36,973 nt of DNA from Muribaculaceae bacterium (GTDB lineage Bacteria; Bacteroidota; Bacteroidia; Bacteroidales; Muribaculaceae): the NCBI GenBank assembly GCA_017443765.1, contig JAFSYB010000076.1:1-36973 (forward strand), read 5' to 3'. The translations under genes and the position numbers were made by a program. The notes under the pieces were generated by a model, which ran no database searches, was not told the DNA's origin, and was given only the letters and a program-made list of their open reading frames with translations. Below, one piece after another: positions 1 to 8,625 of the stretch (position 1 is the stretch's first letter; each line of letters starts with the position of its first letter).

Positions 1-431
1 CGAAGAGGAACTTCGGTGTCGGCGGCACACATGCTACACGCTTAGTTGGCCCTCTTCGAGGCCCAGCCGTGTGGGGAGGCGCAGCTATCCCCACGCCACA
101 CACATCTTCGACGTGTGCGCCGTGGGGTTTCTTTCACTTTGAGGTCCCCGGCCTCATGCAGACCTACGGCCTGCGATTCGGTGGGCGGGCGGGGTGTCTG
201 GAGACTGAGCGAGCTATCACGCCGTGATGGACCTGGCCATGAAGTTCCTCTTCGAGGCACACTCTGCAGCTTGTGGCCATGACCAAGCTGCGTGCATCTC
301 CTATGCACTTGCATGGTCTTTAACATGGTGTCGGACCTACAGCCCGACCGACCTCTTCGAGGTCTTTGTCCGGCTATCCCACAGCCGAGCCAATATGGAA
401 GGTTTTTGCAGGTGTTCCCAAGTAGATTTCG
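1..431. other. Gene-free repeat-bearing stretch at left edge
   Basis: I see no convincing gene here; the short open frames have no recognisable domain. The stretch holds part of a 73-base dispersed repeat (108-180), three copies of CTCTTCGAGG (52-61, 248-257, 353-362), and a 14-base inverted match between 1-14 and 241-254. ATCAC and GTGAT at 216-220 and 224-228 could form a small hairpin. It lies downstream of the stop codon of ettA, so it may include that gene's transcript end, but no clear terminator with a T-run is visible. Confidence 0.6.
108..180 (+). repeat. 73-base dispersed intergenic repeat, copy 1
   Basis: Positions 108-180 match the reverse complement of 32287-32359 at 66 of 73 bases with no gap. 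The conserved middle includes GTGCGCCGTGGGGTTTCTTT and CATGCAGACCTACGGCC. Both copies lie outside genes. Short open frames cross both copies and translate to similar peptides, which I take as a side effect of shared DNA rather than a gene. Confidence 0.85.
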
Positions 432-2129
<1,698 letters not shown>

Positions 2130-2146
2130 GATGAAATGATTTTTTG

Positions 2147-2178
2147 CAAAATTACGGAAAAAAACGGACACGGGCAAA
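2147..2178 (-). promoter_or_regulatory. Promoter of ettA
   Basis: Read on the minus strand: TTTG (2178-2175), 20 bases, TAATTTTG (2154-2147). This matches the Bacteroidetes housekeeping consensus TTTG-N19-21-TAnnTTTG exactly. The -7 element ends 17 bases before the ATG at 2129. Confidence 0.8.
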
Positions 2179-2260
2179 AAAGGAGGCCAAAACATGGCCC
2201 GCTCCGCTGTGTCGCGACCCCGATGCCGGCGCGAACACATCACATTTACAAGGCGAATAT

Positions 2261-2291
2261 TTTGTCAAACCAAGAATATATATTTACTTTG
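2261..2291 (+). promoter_or_regulatory. Promoter of the left regulator-kinase pair
   Basis: TTTG (2261-2264), 19 bases, TTACTTTG (2284-2291); the -7 element differs from TAnnTTTG at one base. The ATG of the regulator follows at 2308, giving a very short leader. With the ettA promoter this makes a divergent arrangement about 80 bases apart. Confidence 0.65.
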
Positions 2292-2307
2292 CAGAAAAAA
2301 ACACAAC

Positions 2308-2859
2308 ATGACATTTTCCCCATACGTGATAAGTCTGCTTCAAGACAAAAGCGCCATCGACTGCTCGAGCCCGAGTGCCGCCGAGATGCTGTCGCTCGAC
2401 ATTGAGCGCGTGACGGGCGAGCGTCTTGGCGTGAACACGCTCAAGCGCCTGCTGGGCCGCCTCGACGAGTGCGAGCCCCGCGAGGCCACGCTCAACATCA
2501 TTGCCCGCTACCTGGGATTCCCCAACTGGTCGGTCATTGAACGCATCGAGGCCCACCGCTGCAACTCCGACTTCGCCACCGTCTACCGCGAGTTGCGCAC
2601 CACACGCTTAGCGCCCGGGCAACGGGTCGCCATCACCTACCTGCCCGACCGCCGCGTGGTGATGGAGTGCGCAGGCAGAGGGCGCTACTGCGTGACCGAG
2701 AGCATCAACAGCAAACTGCGGCCGGGCGACCAGCTCTCGCTGCCCATTCTGGTCGATGGTTTCCCGCTTATCGCCCACGATGTGGTGCGCAACAACCAGC
2801 CCATGGGAACATTCACAGCGGGCAAGGAACACGGAATACATTGGGAAATAGAAACGTAG
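2308..2859 (+). CDS. Two-domain regulator-like protein paired with a kinase (left copy)
   Basis: Predicted 183-residue soluble protein with no signal peptide. The N-terminal 75 residues are helical and contain GVNTLKRLLGRL followed by LNIIARYLGFPNWSVIE, a pattern seen in many uncharacterised Bacteroidetes proteins that resembles a DNA-binding helix-turn-helix domain. The C-terminal half is rich in beta strands, with LRPGDQLSLPILVDGFPL. The same two-domain plan, with LRPGDTFSCALIIEGEPL and LNTLARYVGCRDF, occurs in the protein at 35576-36172. The kinase gene starts 10 bases after this stop, so the two are almost certainly co-transcribed and may act on each other. The start at 2308 is chosen because the upstream extension would run through the promoter. 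The role as regulator is inference. Confidence 0.8.
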   Translation: MTFSPYVISLLQDKSAIDCSSPSAAEMLSLDIERVTGERLGVNTLKRLLGRLDECEPREATLNIIARYLGFPNWSVIERIEAHRCNSDFATVYRELRTTRLAPGQRVAITYLPDRRVVMECAGRGRYCVTESINSKLRPGDQLSLPILVDGFPLIAHDVVRNNQPMGTFTAGKEHGIHWEIET

Positions 2860-2869
2860 CCAGTCTCAG

Positions 2870-4123
2870 ATGTCGTCAGGATTCTCAACGGCAGAGCCAG
2901 CCACAAAATTCACCGACGGCGAGTTGGTGACAGCAGTCGGCAGCACCTGCGTGTGCCACCGCGTGCGCCGCCACGGCAAGTGGCACTTCGTGAAGCGGCT
3001 GCGCCCCGAACTGGCCGGCGACCCACGTTATGTGGAGGCCATGCGCAAGGAATTCGAGACTGGTTACGGCCTCGACCATCCCGCCCTGGCACGCTATGTG
3101 GAACTGGGCGATGACTACATCATGATGGAATATGTCGATGGCACGCCACTCGACGAGTTCGCAGCCCATCGCCCCGACGTGTTTGCCAACGCCGCCACCG
3201 CCTGGCGCCTTGTCAGCCAGCTGCTCGAGGCCGTGCGCTACCTGCACCACCACCAAGTGCTCCACCTCGACCTCAAGCCCGCCAACATCCTGGTCACGCG
3301 CATCGGTCACGACGTGCGGCTGATAGACTTCGGCTTCTGCTACACCGACACGTGGCGCGACACCACCGGCCTCACCGCCGCATGGGCCGCCCCCGAGCAG
3401 CTCTGCGGCGGTGTGGTCGACGAGCGCACCGACATCTACGCGCTCGGCCGCATCCTCGAATCGCTGCCGCTGCCGCGTCGCTACCGCCGCGCAGCCCAGC
3501 GCTGCCTTGAAAGCGACCCCGCCCGTCGTTACCAAAACATCGACCAGCTCCTGACGGCCCTCGCGCCCCGCCGCCGCTGGCCCATCGCCGCCGCGGTGGC
3601 AGTCGTGGCACTGGCCATCACCGGCTGGCTGGTGCGCGACCACCCCGTTTCGCAGCCACAGCCAGCCACCGACGACACCGTGCACACCACACCCGCCGAC
3701 ACGCTCGCTGCGCCCATCGAAGCACTCGACACAGCACCCGTCACAGCGCCAATCCCTCCCCCGCCATCCGAGACCGCACCCGAGGCCGCCTCCCCTGCGG
3801 ACGCTCCGCCCACAGCCATCGAAGACCCCGAGCCAGCTCCCGCCACCGAGCCAGCCCCCGCCGCCGAAACAAGCCACAATACCGCCCCACCCCGCCACAT
3901 ACAGTCGCTTGAGCAGGACGTGCAGGACAACATCAACGAGCTGTACCGGCAAGCGACATCGTTCCAGCGGACACCGCGCATCATCTTCCTGCGCCAGACC
4001 CTGCCACAGCAATTTGACGAACTAATCAACTACTACGTTCAAGCCGGCAATTATGTGAAAGTGAGCGAGTACACCTACAAACGCCAGGTGGTCATGCAGG
4101 TCTTCGACGAGATGGGAATGTGA
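2870..4123 (+). CDS. Membrane-anchored Hanks-type Ser/Thr protein kinase (left copy)
   Basis: 417 residues: cytoplasmic kinase domain (about 15-235), one membrane segment (about 238-255), a Pro/Ala/Thr-rich stalk (about 256-345) and a small C-terminal domain, probably periplasmic. Visible catalytic residues are Lys42 (FVKRL), Glu61, Asp134 in HLDLKPAN, Asn139, Asp153 in DFG and an APE motif at 174-176. The Arg of the usual HRD is Leu, so this is a non-RD kinase, often not dependent on activation-loop phosphorylation. The glycine-rich loop is degenerate (GSTCVCHRV). It probably phosphorylates Ser/Thr in response to an envelope signal sensed by the C-terminal part. It follows the regulator by 10 bases and is homologous to the kinase at 34119-35441. 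Confidence 0.9.
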   Translation: MSSGFSTAEPATKFTDGELVTAVGSTCVCHRVRRHGKWHFVKRLRPELAGDPRYVEAMRKEFETGYGLDHPALARYVELGDDYIMMEYVDGTPLDEFAAHRPDVFANAATAWRLVSQLLEAVRYLHHHQVLHLDLKPANILVTRIGHDVRLIDFGFCYTDTWRDTTGLTAAWAAPEQLCGGVVDERTDIYALGRILESLPLPRRYRRAAQRCLESDPARRYQNIDQLLTALAPRRRWPIAAAVAVVALAITGWLVRDHPVSQPQPATDDTVHTTPADTLAAPIEALDTAPVTAPIPPPPSETAPEAASPADAPPTAIEDPEPAPATEPAPAAETSHNTAPPRHIQSLEQDVQDNINELYRQATSFQRTPRIIFLRQTLPQQFDELINYYVQAGNYVKVSEYTYKRQVVMQVFDEMGM

Positions 4124-4160
4124 TGGAAAAGCAAAAACACGCACAAATGGATGAAATGGA

Positions 4161-4193
4161 TTTGATTCAACTCAAAAAAAAGTACTAATTTTG
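4161..4193 (+). promoter_or_regulatory. Strong promoter 1 ahead of the core cluster
   Basis: TTTG (4161-4164), 21 bases, TAATTTTG (4186-4193): an exact match to the Bacteroidetes housekeeping consensus. It lies about 370 bases before the first core gene. Confidence 0.75.
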
Positions 4194-4223
4194 CCCCCGC
4201 AGGGAAAAAATGTCGCCCACACT

Positions 4224-4255
4224 ATTGTCAGTATCGCAAAATATTTGTAATTTTG
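4224..4255 (+). promoter_or_regulatory. Promoter 2 ahead of the core cluster
   Basis: ATTG (4224-4227), 20 bases, TAATTTTG (4248-4255). The -7 element is a full match and the -33 element differs at one base. It is placed 62 bases after promoter 1, suggesting dual control. Confidence 0.6.
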
Positions 4256-4566
4256 CGGCGACAAGTTTTCGAGGAAGCGTTTTTCCGCTATTCCGCATTA
4301 GTGAATCTCGACAACTCACAGAATGCGATGAGGAATGGTGCAAGACGCGACCACCCGACGGTGTATCCCCCGGCCTCACGCGCCCCGCGCGTGACAATGC
4401 CAGCGATATACTAAAAGGTGTGAGCGACTTTTCCCTTATTTCATCGCACGGCAGTCGAGAGCCCACTAATGCAATAAGCAAAAGTTGGCTCACGCTTTTT
4501 TTGTGTGTCATTGCCCCACAAAAACCGCCGAAATATCTTGATTATTAATAGATTACAGCCACAACG

Positions 4567-5040
4567 ATGAAACATTACCTGAACTATCTTGCAGCCGTGA
4601 TGCTGGCTGTGTTGAGTGTGTCGCTTGCCGGTTGCGGCAGCGACAGTGATGAACCCGAGAACACCAACCCGCAGAGCCTGTTGGGTACCTGGGAATGCGA
4701 CCTCGTCCGTATGGGGATTGATGGCATGGGCGACATCTACGAGGGTGGCGAGGAACTGATGCAGCTACGCGCCGACGGTACGATGGTGTCGGTGCACGCG
4801 CTCATCTTCACTGACACGTGGGCCGCTATCGACGGACAAAAGGAGGAAATCGAGGTCGAATACGACACCTGGCGCGTGGAGGGCAACAAGCTCATCCTCG
4901 GCGACGGTGACGGCCAGGGTGATGTGTGCACCTACAAGCTGCAAGGCGACAAGCTGACCATGACCGGCGACACGCCGTTTGGCCAAATGACCATCACCTG
5001 CACCCGCGTGAGCGACGCGCGGATAGAGAAATATCTTTGA
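4567..5040 (+). CDS. Lipocalin-like lipoprotein of unknown function
   Basis: 157 residues starting with a lipoprotein signal peptide; the lipobox LAGC puts the lipid-carrying Cys at residue 23. It is followed by GSDSDEPE, an acidic stretch like the Bacteroidetes signal that sends lipoproteins to the outer membrane or cell surface. The mature part has alternating strands and the phrase SLLGTWECDL, as in lipocalin-like proteins of Bacteroidetes, and ends with KLTMTGDTPFGQMTITCTRV. Substrate unknown. It is the first gene after the tandem promoters and 62 bases upstream of the first zinc-ribbon gene. Membership of the core cluster is inferred from strand and spacing. Confidence 0.8.
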   Translation: MKHYLNYLAAVMLAVLSVSLAGCGSDSDEPENTNPQSLLGTWECDLVRMGIDGMGDIYEGGEELMQLRADGTMVSVHALIFTDTWAAIDGQKEEIEVEYDTWRVEGNKLILGDGDGQGDVCTYKLQGDKLTMTGDTPFGQMTITCTRVSDARIEKYL

Positions 5041-5102
5041 AAATACGTGAAATACTATTTAACACATTCATTGTTTAATCATTCATAAAATTTATTTGCA
5101 AA

Positions 5103-5609
5103 ATGGCTTCAATTTACTGTAGCAACTGCGGTCAGCCGGTTTCGGATCAGTCACCATTCTGCCCGAACTGCGGTGCCCAAGTCGGCCAACCGGCTCCCCA
5201 GCAACCCCAACAAGCGTACCAGCAACCTCAACAAGCGTACCAGCAACCTCAACAAGCGTACCAGCAACCTCAACAAGCGTACCAGCAACCTCAACAAGCG
5301 TACCAGCAGCCTCAATACGCCTATGGAGCGCCCCAAACAGGCAACAATAATGGGTCGTCCGACTACGGTACATCGGGCAAGAGCCGCACTACCGCCGGCC
5401 TGCTGGCGTTGCTGCTCGGAGGCTTTGGAATCCACTACTTCTATCTCGGCAAAGCAGCTGGCGGCCTGGTGTGCCTGCTGCTCAGCCTGATCACTTGTGG
5501 TCTTAGGGCCATCCTCACCTTTATTCAGGGCATCGTCATCATGACCATGAAGCAGGAAGATTTCGAACGCAAGTTTGTCTACTCCAACTCATTCATGCCC
5601 CTGTTCTAA
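5103..5609 (+). CDS. Zinc-ribbon protein with heptapeptide repeat and TM2 domain
   Basis: 168 residues. The N-terminal Cys4 zinc ribbon (CSNC and CPNC, residues 6-23) is followed by a Gln-rich linker of five perfect QQPQQAY heptapeptides and one variant (33-74). A TM2 domain comes next (about 94-155): a hydrophobic segment, GFGIHYFYLGK, and a second hydrophobic segment. TM2 proteins have two membrane segments in a hairpin and are mostly uncharacterised. No signal peptide, so the zinc ribbon should face the cytoplasm. It opens the run of zinc-ribbon genes. The ribbon probably serves protein-protein contact rather than DNA binding, which is inference. Confidence 0.88.
   Translation: MASIYCSNCGQPVSDQSPFCPNCGAQVGQPAPQQPQQAYQQPQQAYQQPQQAYQQPQQAYQQPQQAYQQPQYAYGAPQTGNNNGSSDYGTSGKSRTTAGLLALLLGGFGIHYFYLGKAAGGLVCLLLSLITCGLRAILTFIQGIVIMTMKQEDFERKFVYSNSFMPLF
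5199..5324 (+). repeat. 21-base tandem repeat inside a coding region
   Basis: Five units of 21 bases (5199-5303) encode QQPQQAY, and units 2-5 are identical in DNA. A sixth, diverged unit follows at 5304-5324. The near-absence of silent changes points to recent expansion by slippage, so the linker length probably varies between strains. Confidence 0.9.
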
Positions 5610-5642
5610 CGCGTAGTTTTTTATCCATTAAATTACTGCATT

Positions 5643-5993
5643 ATGAAACAATGTGCAGATTGCAACCAGACGTTCGACGACAGGTTGAGCACATGCCCCA
5701 GTTGCGGGTGTCCGGCGACATCATGTGCGACTGTAGCGGTGCAGCAACCCATGCAACAACCCATGCAACAACCCATGCAACAACCGACGAGCCTGGGGGC
5801 AGTCAACTACAAAACGTTGCGCATCTTCTACTTTATTGCCGGTGTTCTCGCCTTTGCCGGGGTAATATCCGTGGTAATATTTTGCAACCAATATTCGATG
5901 CCGTATGTGATTTACCCCTTATGTTTACCGATGGTTGGGGGCCTGTTGGCAGCAGGCGTAGTTCTTATCGGCCGTGGCATTTCAATCAAGTAA
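5643..5993 (+). CDS. Zinc-ribbon protein with two membrane segments
   Basis: 116 residues. The zinc ribbon CADC and CPSC (residues 4-21) is followed by a short linker with three QQPM units (34-45) and two hydrophobic segments (about 62-82 and 87-112). Layout matches the preceding TM2 protein: ribbon, Gln-rich linker, membrane hairpin, both ends probably cytoplasmic. No catalytic motif is visible. The next gene starts one base after its stop, so the two are translationally linked. Function unknown. Confidence 0.8.
   Translation: MKQCADCNQTFDDRLSTCPSCGCPATSCATVAVQQPMQQPMQQPMQQPTSLGAVNYKTLRIFYFIAGVLAFAGVISVVIFCNQYSMPYVIYPLCLPMVGGLLAAGVVLIGRGISIK
5742..5786 (+). repeat. 12-base tandem repeat inside a coding region
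   Basis: Three units CAACAACCCATG (the first with CAG) plus a partial fourth encode QQPM repeats. As with the 21-base repeat upstream, the linker between zinc ribbon and membrane segment is built by slippage of a Gln-Pro unit. Confidence 0.85.
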
Positions 5994-5994
5994 G

Positions 5995-6264
5995 ATGTCT
6001 GAGCCCAAGATGCGATGTGTGCATTGCGGCCAATATTATGAGGGCCGCACTGCCTTTTGCCCACACTGCGGCGCAGCGACGGGCTATGTGCAACTATCAC
6101 GCACGAAGGGGGATCATTCCACACTTCACAACCCGCCCGAACCGCCCACAAGGACGGGATGCATTGTTTTCGCGGTTTTGCTGCCAACGATTCTCAGCGT
6201 GATTATCATAGCTATTGCAGCTGCAGTGTTTTATTACTTCGTCATTTCGCCTGTGATGCACTGA
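5995..6264 (+). CDS. Small zinc-ribbon single-pass membrane protein
   Basis: 89 residues. The zinc ribbon CVHC and CPHC lies within the first 25 residues, followed by a polar linker and one strongly hydrophobic C-terminal segment (about 55-82). This makes it a minimal member of the local family: ribbon plus anchor and no output domain. The start at 5995 is preferred to 5974 because it falls one base after the upstream stop, while the longer form would overlap that gene. It could be a regulatory subunit of the larger ribbon proteins, which is inference. Confidence 0.75.
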   Translation: MSEPKMRCVHCGQYYEGRTAFCPHCGAATGYVQLSRTKGDHSTLHNPPEPPTRTGCIVFAVLLPTILSVIIIAIAAAVFYYFVISPVMH

Positions 6265-6336
6265 ACAAATGCGCCACGCGACAGACCGCTTTTTCATTAA
6301 ACGACTAAAATTCCACTATTACTATATACTTTTACT

Positions 6337-6894
6337 ATGGCATTGATTTATTGCAGCCAATGTGGCAAGCCTATTTCGGATTCGGCGACGCACTGCATCC
6401 ATTGCGGCTCACCCGTGGCTGGTGTCACCGAGCCTTGCCCAGCAGCATTCGCTGGCAACCAACCATCGTATGTCGGTGAAGCCACCGGGAATACCAAGAA
6501 ACCCATTATTATCCTTTTAGCCTTCTTGATACCGGTGATTGGTTTATTTTTGTTTTTGTTTTTCGCCAATCTGGGAAGCTCTGACAAGTCTGATTCGCCT
6601 GTGTATTCGGCCACGCTCGTTTCGCAGGCCGAGCATGGCAACGCGCAAGCCCAGTTTGATTTAGGAGAATGCTATGCTAACGGCTCTGGCATGGCTCAGG
6701 ACAATACTGAAGCTGTCCGTTGGTTCCGCAAAGCGGCTGAACAAGGTCACGCAAAAGCTCAGGTCCAGTTAGGAGAATGCTATCTTCGCGGCGATGGCGT
6801 AGCGAAGAACCACGCCGAGGGAGTCCGCTGGTTACGCAAAGCGGCTGAACGAGGTCACGAAGGCGCTCAAAGGGCACTCAAAGAGTTATTTTAG
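6337..6894 (+). CDS. Zinc-ribbon membrane protein with Sel1-like repeats
   Basis: 185 residues. Zinc ribbon CSQC and CIHC (6-23), linker, one membrane segment (about 56-78), then Sel1-like repeats (about 103-138 and 139-174) with the hallmark AQFDLGECY and VRWFRKAAEQGH. Sel1 repeats form alpha-alpha solenoids that hold protein complexes together. With the N-terminus inside, the repeats would be periplasmic. The DNA after the ribbon is more AT-rich than that of its neighbours, and the two Sel1 units are similar at the DNA level, a sign of recent internal duplication. Likely scaffold; partner unknown. Confidence 0.85.
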   Translation: MALIYCSQCGKPISDSATHCIHCGSPVAGVTEPCPAAFAGNQPSYVGEATGNTKKPIIILLAFLIPVIGLFLFLFFANLGSSDKSDSPVYSATLVSQAEHGNAQAQFDLGECYANGSGMAQDNTEAVRWFRKAAEQGHAKAQVQLGECYLRGDGVAKNHAEGVRWLRKAAERGHEGAQRALKELF

Positions 6895-6986
6895 CAAATA
6901 GGATTCAGAGTCCGCATTAAAAATTGACCGCATAAAGACCAAAAGTAAAAAAAGCAAATTATATGCAATATAATCGTATGATATTC

Positions 6987-7019
6987 ATTGATTTACAAAT
7001 AAGATTTTACGCATTTTTG
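6987..7019 (+). promoter_or_regulatory. Possible internal promoter
   Basis: ATTG (6987-6990), 21 bases, CATTTTTG (7012-7019); one mismatch in each element. It sits in an AT-rich 189-base gap before the large zinc-ribbon gene at 7084 and could start a second transcript. Confidence 0.35.
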
Positions 7020-7083
7020 ATCTTCAATGCTGATAATTCCACTTTTCACAGCAAACTCAATCATCGGATAGATAAAAACAATT

Positions 7084-8574
7084 ATGGCACTCATCTCATG
7101 TAGCAACTGTTGGCGTCCGGTGTCGAATCAGGCCTCGATATGTCCCCACTGCGGTGCTCCGCTCCGTACCGCTGCCCCCCAGGCACCGGCAACCAAACCC
7201 TCGCCCGAACCGTTGGCAGAAGGCTCGAGTGTCGGTGCGCCCCCGGATGGTGGAGTCAACGGGAGTCAAACCTGCCCTCGTTGCGGCCAACCGGTGCCAG
7301 CAGGCAACAAGTTCTGCATCCACTGCGGCGCGAAACTCGCGCCCCAGCCCAAATTCTGCATCCGTTGCGGCGGCCCGCTGAGTCCCGGAGTCAAATTCTG
7401 CCGCCAATGTGGCTCGCCAGTGAACGGCGAAGCGCAGGCATCTCCTCCCCCCTCGCAGCCGCAGCCTCAACCGGCAACCAATCCCTTGCCCGAACCGTTG
7501 GCAGAAGGCTCGGGTGTCGGTGCGTCCCCGGCCGGTGGAGTTGCCGGGAGTCAAACCTGCCCTCACTGCGGCCAAGCAGTGTCGGCAGGCAACAAGTTCT
7601 GTATCCACTGCGGCGCGAAACTCGCGCCCCAGCCCAAATTCTGCATCCGTTGCGGCGGCCCGCTGAATCACGGAGTCAAATTCTGCCGCCAATGCGGCTC
7701 GCCAGTGAACGGCGAAGCGCAGGCATCTCCTCCTCCCTCGCAGCCCCAACCCCAACCGGCTCAAGGACAGCATCCCGCCCAGCCCCCACAGCAAGAGCCA
7801 GAGTCCCCTGCGGATGCGAGTGCGCTGCCCAGTCAGCAGGTCGACAGCGAGGAGGAGTGGCCGCTCGTGGGCTCCGCCACACCGCTCATCGACGTTCCCG
7901 AGCAACCGCAAGCGCCAGAGGAATGGGACAACGACTTGGACACCAATGACAACACCGACTTCGAAACCATGCCCCGGAACGACTACGGCAGCGAGAGTTC
8001 CGAGGCCGAGCCGCAGTACACCACCAATGCCGCCGACATACCGCAAAGCGACGACAGCGACTACGATGAGCAAGAAGAGCATCCCAAGTCGGGCAAGACG
8101 CCAATCATAGGGATAGTGGCTGCCACGGTCTGTTTGCTGGGCATAGGGGTAGGAGCCTATTTCCTGCTCACCACGCGCGGCGACACCCCCACCGAGGCAC
8201 CGCAGCAGGCCACCGAGATGACCAACACCGTCACCGATATGCTGATATATATCGACAACTCCCGGGCGACCTATTCCGGAATGGTGCTTCACGACACCGA
8301 GACCGGCAACGTGTTGCCCAACGGCACCGGCAAGGCGGTGTTTGACGACGGGGGTGTCTACGAGGGATCCTTCGTCAACGGCAAGATGGAGGGCACTGGC
8401 GGCAACTACAAGAGCAAGGGTTTTGAAACCGACAGCCTTACAATGGTCGACAACGCGCCCCAAAGCGGCATCATGCGATGGCCCGACGGGTCGTCGTTCA
8501 CCGGCACCTTCAGCAATTGGAATCCGAGCAAAGGCACCTTTACCGACGCACAGGGCAGGAAGCGCAAGCTATAG
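7084..8574 (+). CDS. Large zinc-ribbon membrane protein with five ribbons and MORN-like C-terminus
   Basis: 496 residues. Five Cys4 zinc ribbons occur at about residues 6-23, 64-81, 92-109, 159-176 and 187-204; the last four form two pairs created by a 95-residue duplication. A Pro/Gln-rich and then acidic low-complexity region (about 215-335) leads to one membrane segment (about 340-362). The C-terminal part (about 400-496) has MORN-like units such as GKAVFDDGGVYEGSFVNGK and IMRWPDGSSFTGTF. MORN repeats are beta-hairpin scaffolds that often contact membranes or other proteins. The first ribbon has CSNCW where neighbours have CSNCG. Probably an assembly platform, ribbons inside and MORN part outside; inference from topology. 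Confidence 0.87.
   Translation: MALISCSNCWRPVSNQASICPHCGAPLRTAAPQAPATKPSPEPLAEGSSVGAPPDGGVNGSQTCPRCGQPVPAGNKFCIHCGAKLAPQPKFCIRCGGPLSPGVKFCRQCGSPVNGEAQASPPPSQPQPQPATNPLPEPLAEGSGVGASPAGGVAGSQTCPHCGQAVSAGNKFCIHCGAKLAPQPKFCIRCGGPLNHGVKFCRQCGSPVNGEAQASPPPSQPQPQPAQGQHPAQPPQQEPESPADASALPSQQVDSEEEWPLVGSATPLIDVPEQPQAPEEWDNDLDTNDNTDFETMPRNDYGSESSEAEPQYTTNAADIPQSDDSDYDEQEEHPKSGKTPIIGIVAATVCLLGIGVGAYFLLTTRGDTPTEAPQQATEMTNTVTDMLIYIDNSRATYSGMVLHDTETGNVLPNGTGKAVFDDGGVYEGSFVNGKMEGTGGNYKSKGFETDSLTMVDNAPQSGIMRWPDGSSFTGTFSNWNPSKGTFTDAQGRKRKL
7190..7759 (+). repeat. Direct 285-base duplication inside a coding region
   Basis: Two copies with a period of 285 bases (about 7190-7474 and 7475-7759), each encoding 95 residues with two zinc ribbons and a Pro-rich tail. 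Long stretches are identical, for example the 5' CCCGAACCGTTGGCAGAAGG block at about 7205 and 7490. The duplication is in frame and recent. Confidence 0.85.
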
Positions 8575-8625
8575 CAGGCTTCACGGCACAAACTACAATG
8601 GCAAGACCAAAAATCACCTAACGTT

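Larger units (their letters stand above)
4124..4566. other. Gene-free gap with tandem promoters and a long possible leader
   Basis: 443 bases between the left kinase and the first core gene. It holds two good plus-strand promoters (4161-4193 and 4224-4255), after which about 300-370 bases lie before the ATG at 4567. A perfect 7-base-pair hairpin sits at 4376-4394 (TCACGCG, loop CCCCG, CGCGTGA) without a following T-run, so it is not a standard terminator. A 112-codon open frame (4210-4548) has no recognisable domain. The transcript may carry a long structured leader or a separate small RNA. Confidence 0.55.

Noticed and set aside
46..282. Open frames across the 73-base repeat (also 32074-32394)
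   Set aside because: The similar peptides come from shared repeat DNA; outside the repeat the sequences are unrelated and there is no start context.
4210..4548. Possible 112-residue protein after the tandem promoters
   Set aside because: No domain and an unlikely composition; the opposite strand is equally open. Kept as a gene-free region.
5091..5098. TTTATTTG as a -7 element for the first zinc-ribbon gene
   Set aside because: Only 17 bases from the nearest ATTG and 4 bases from the ATG, too close for a usable promoter.
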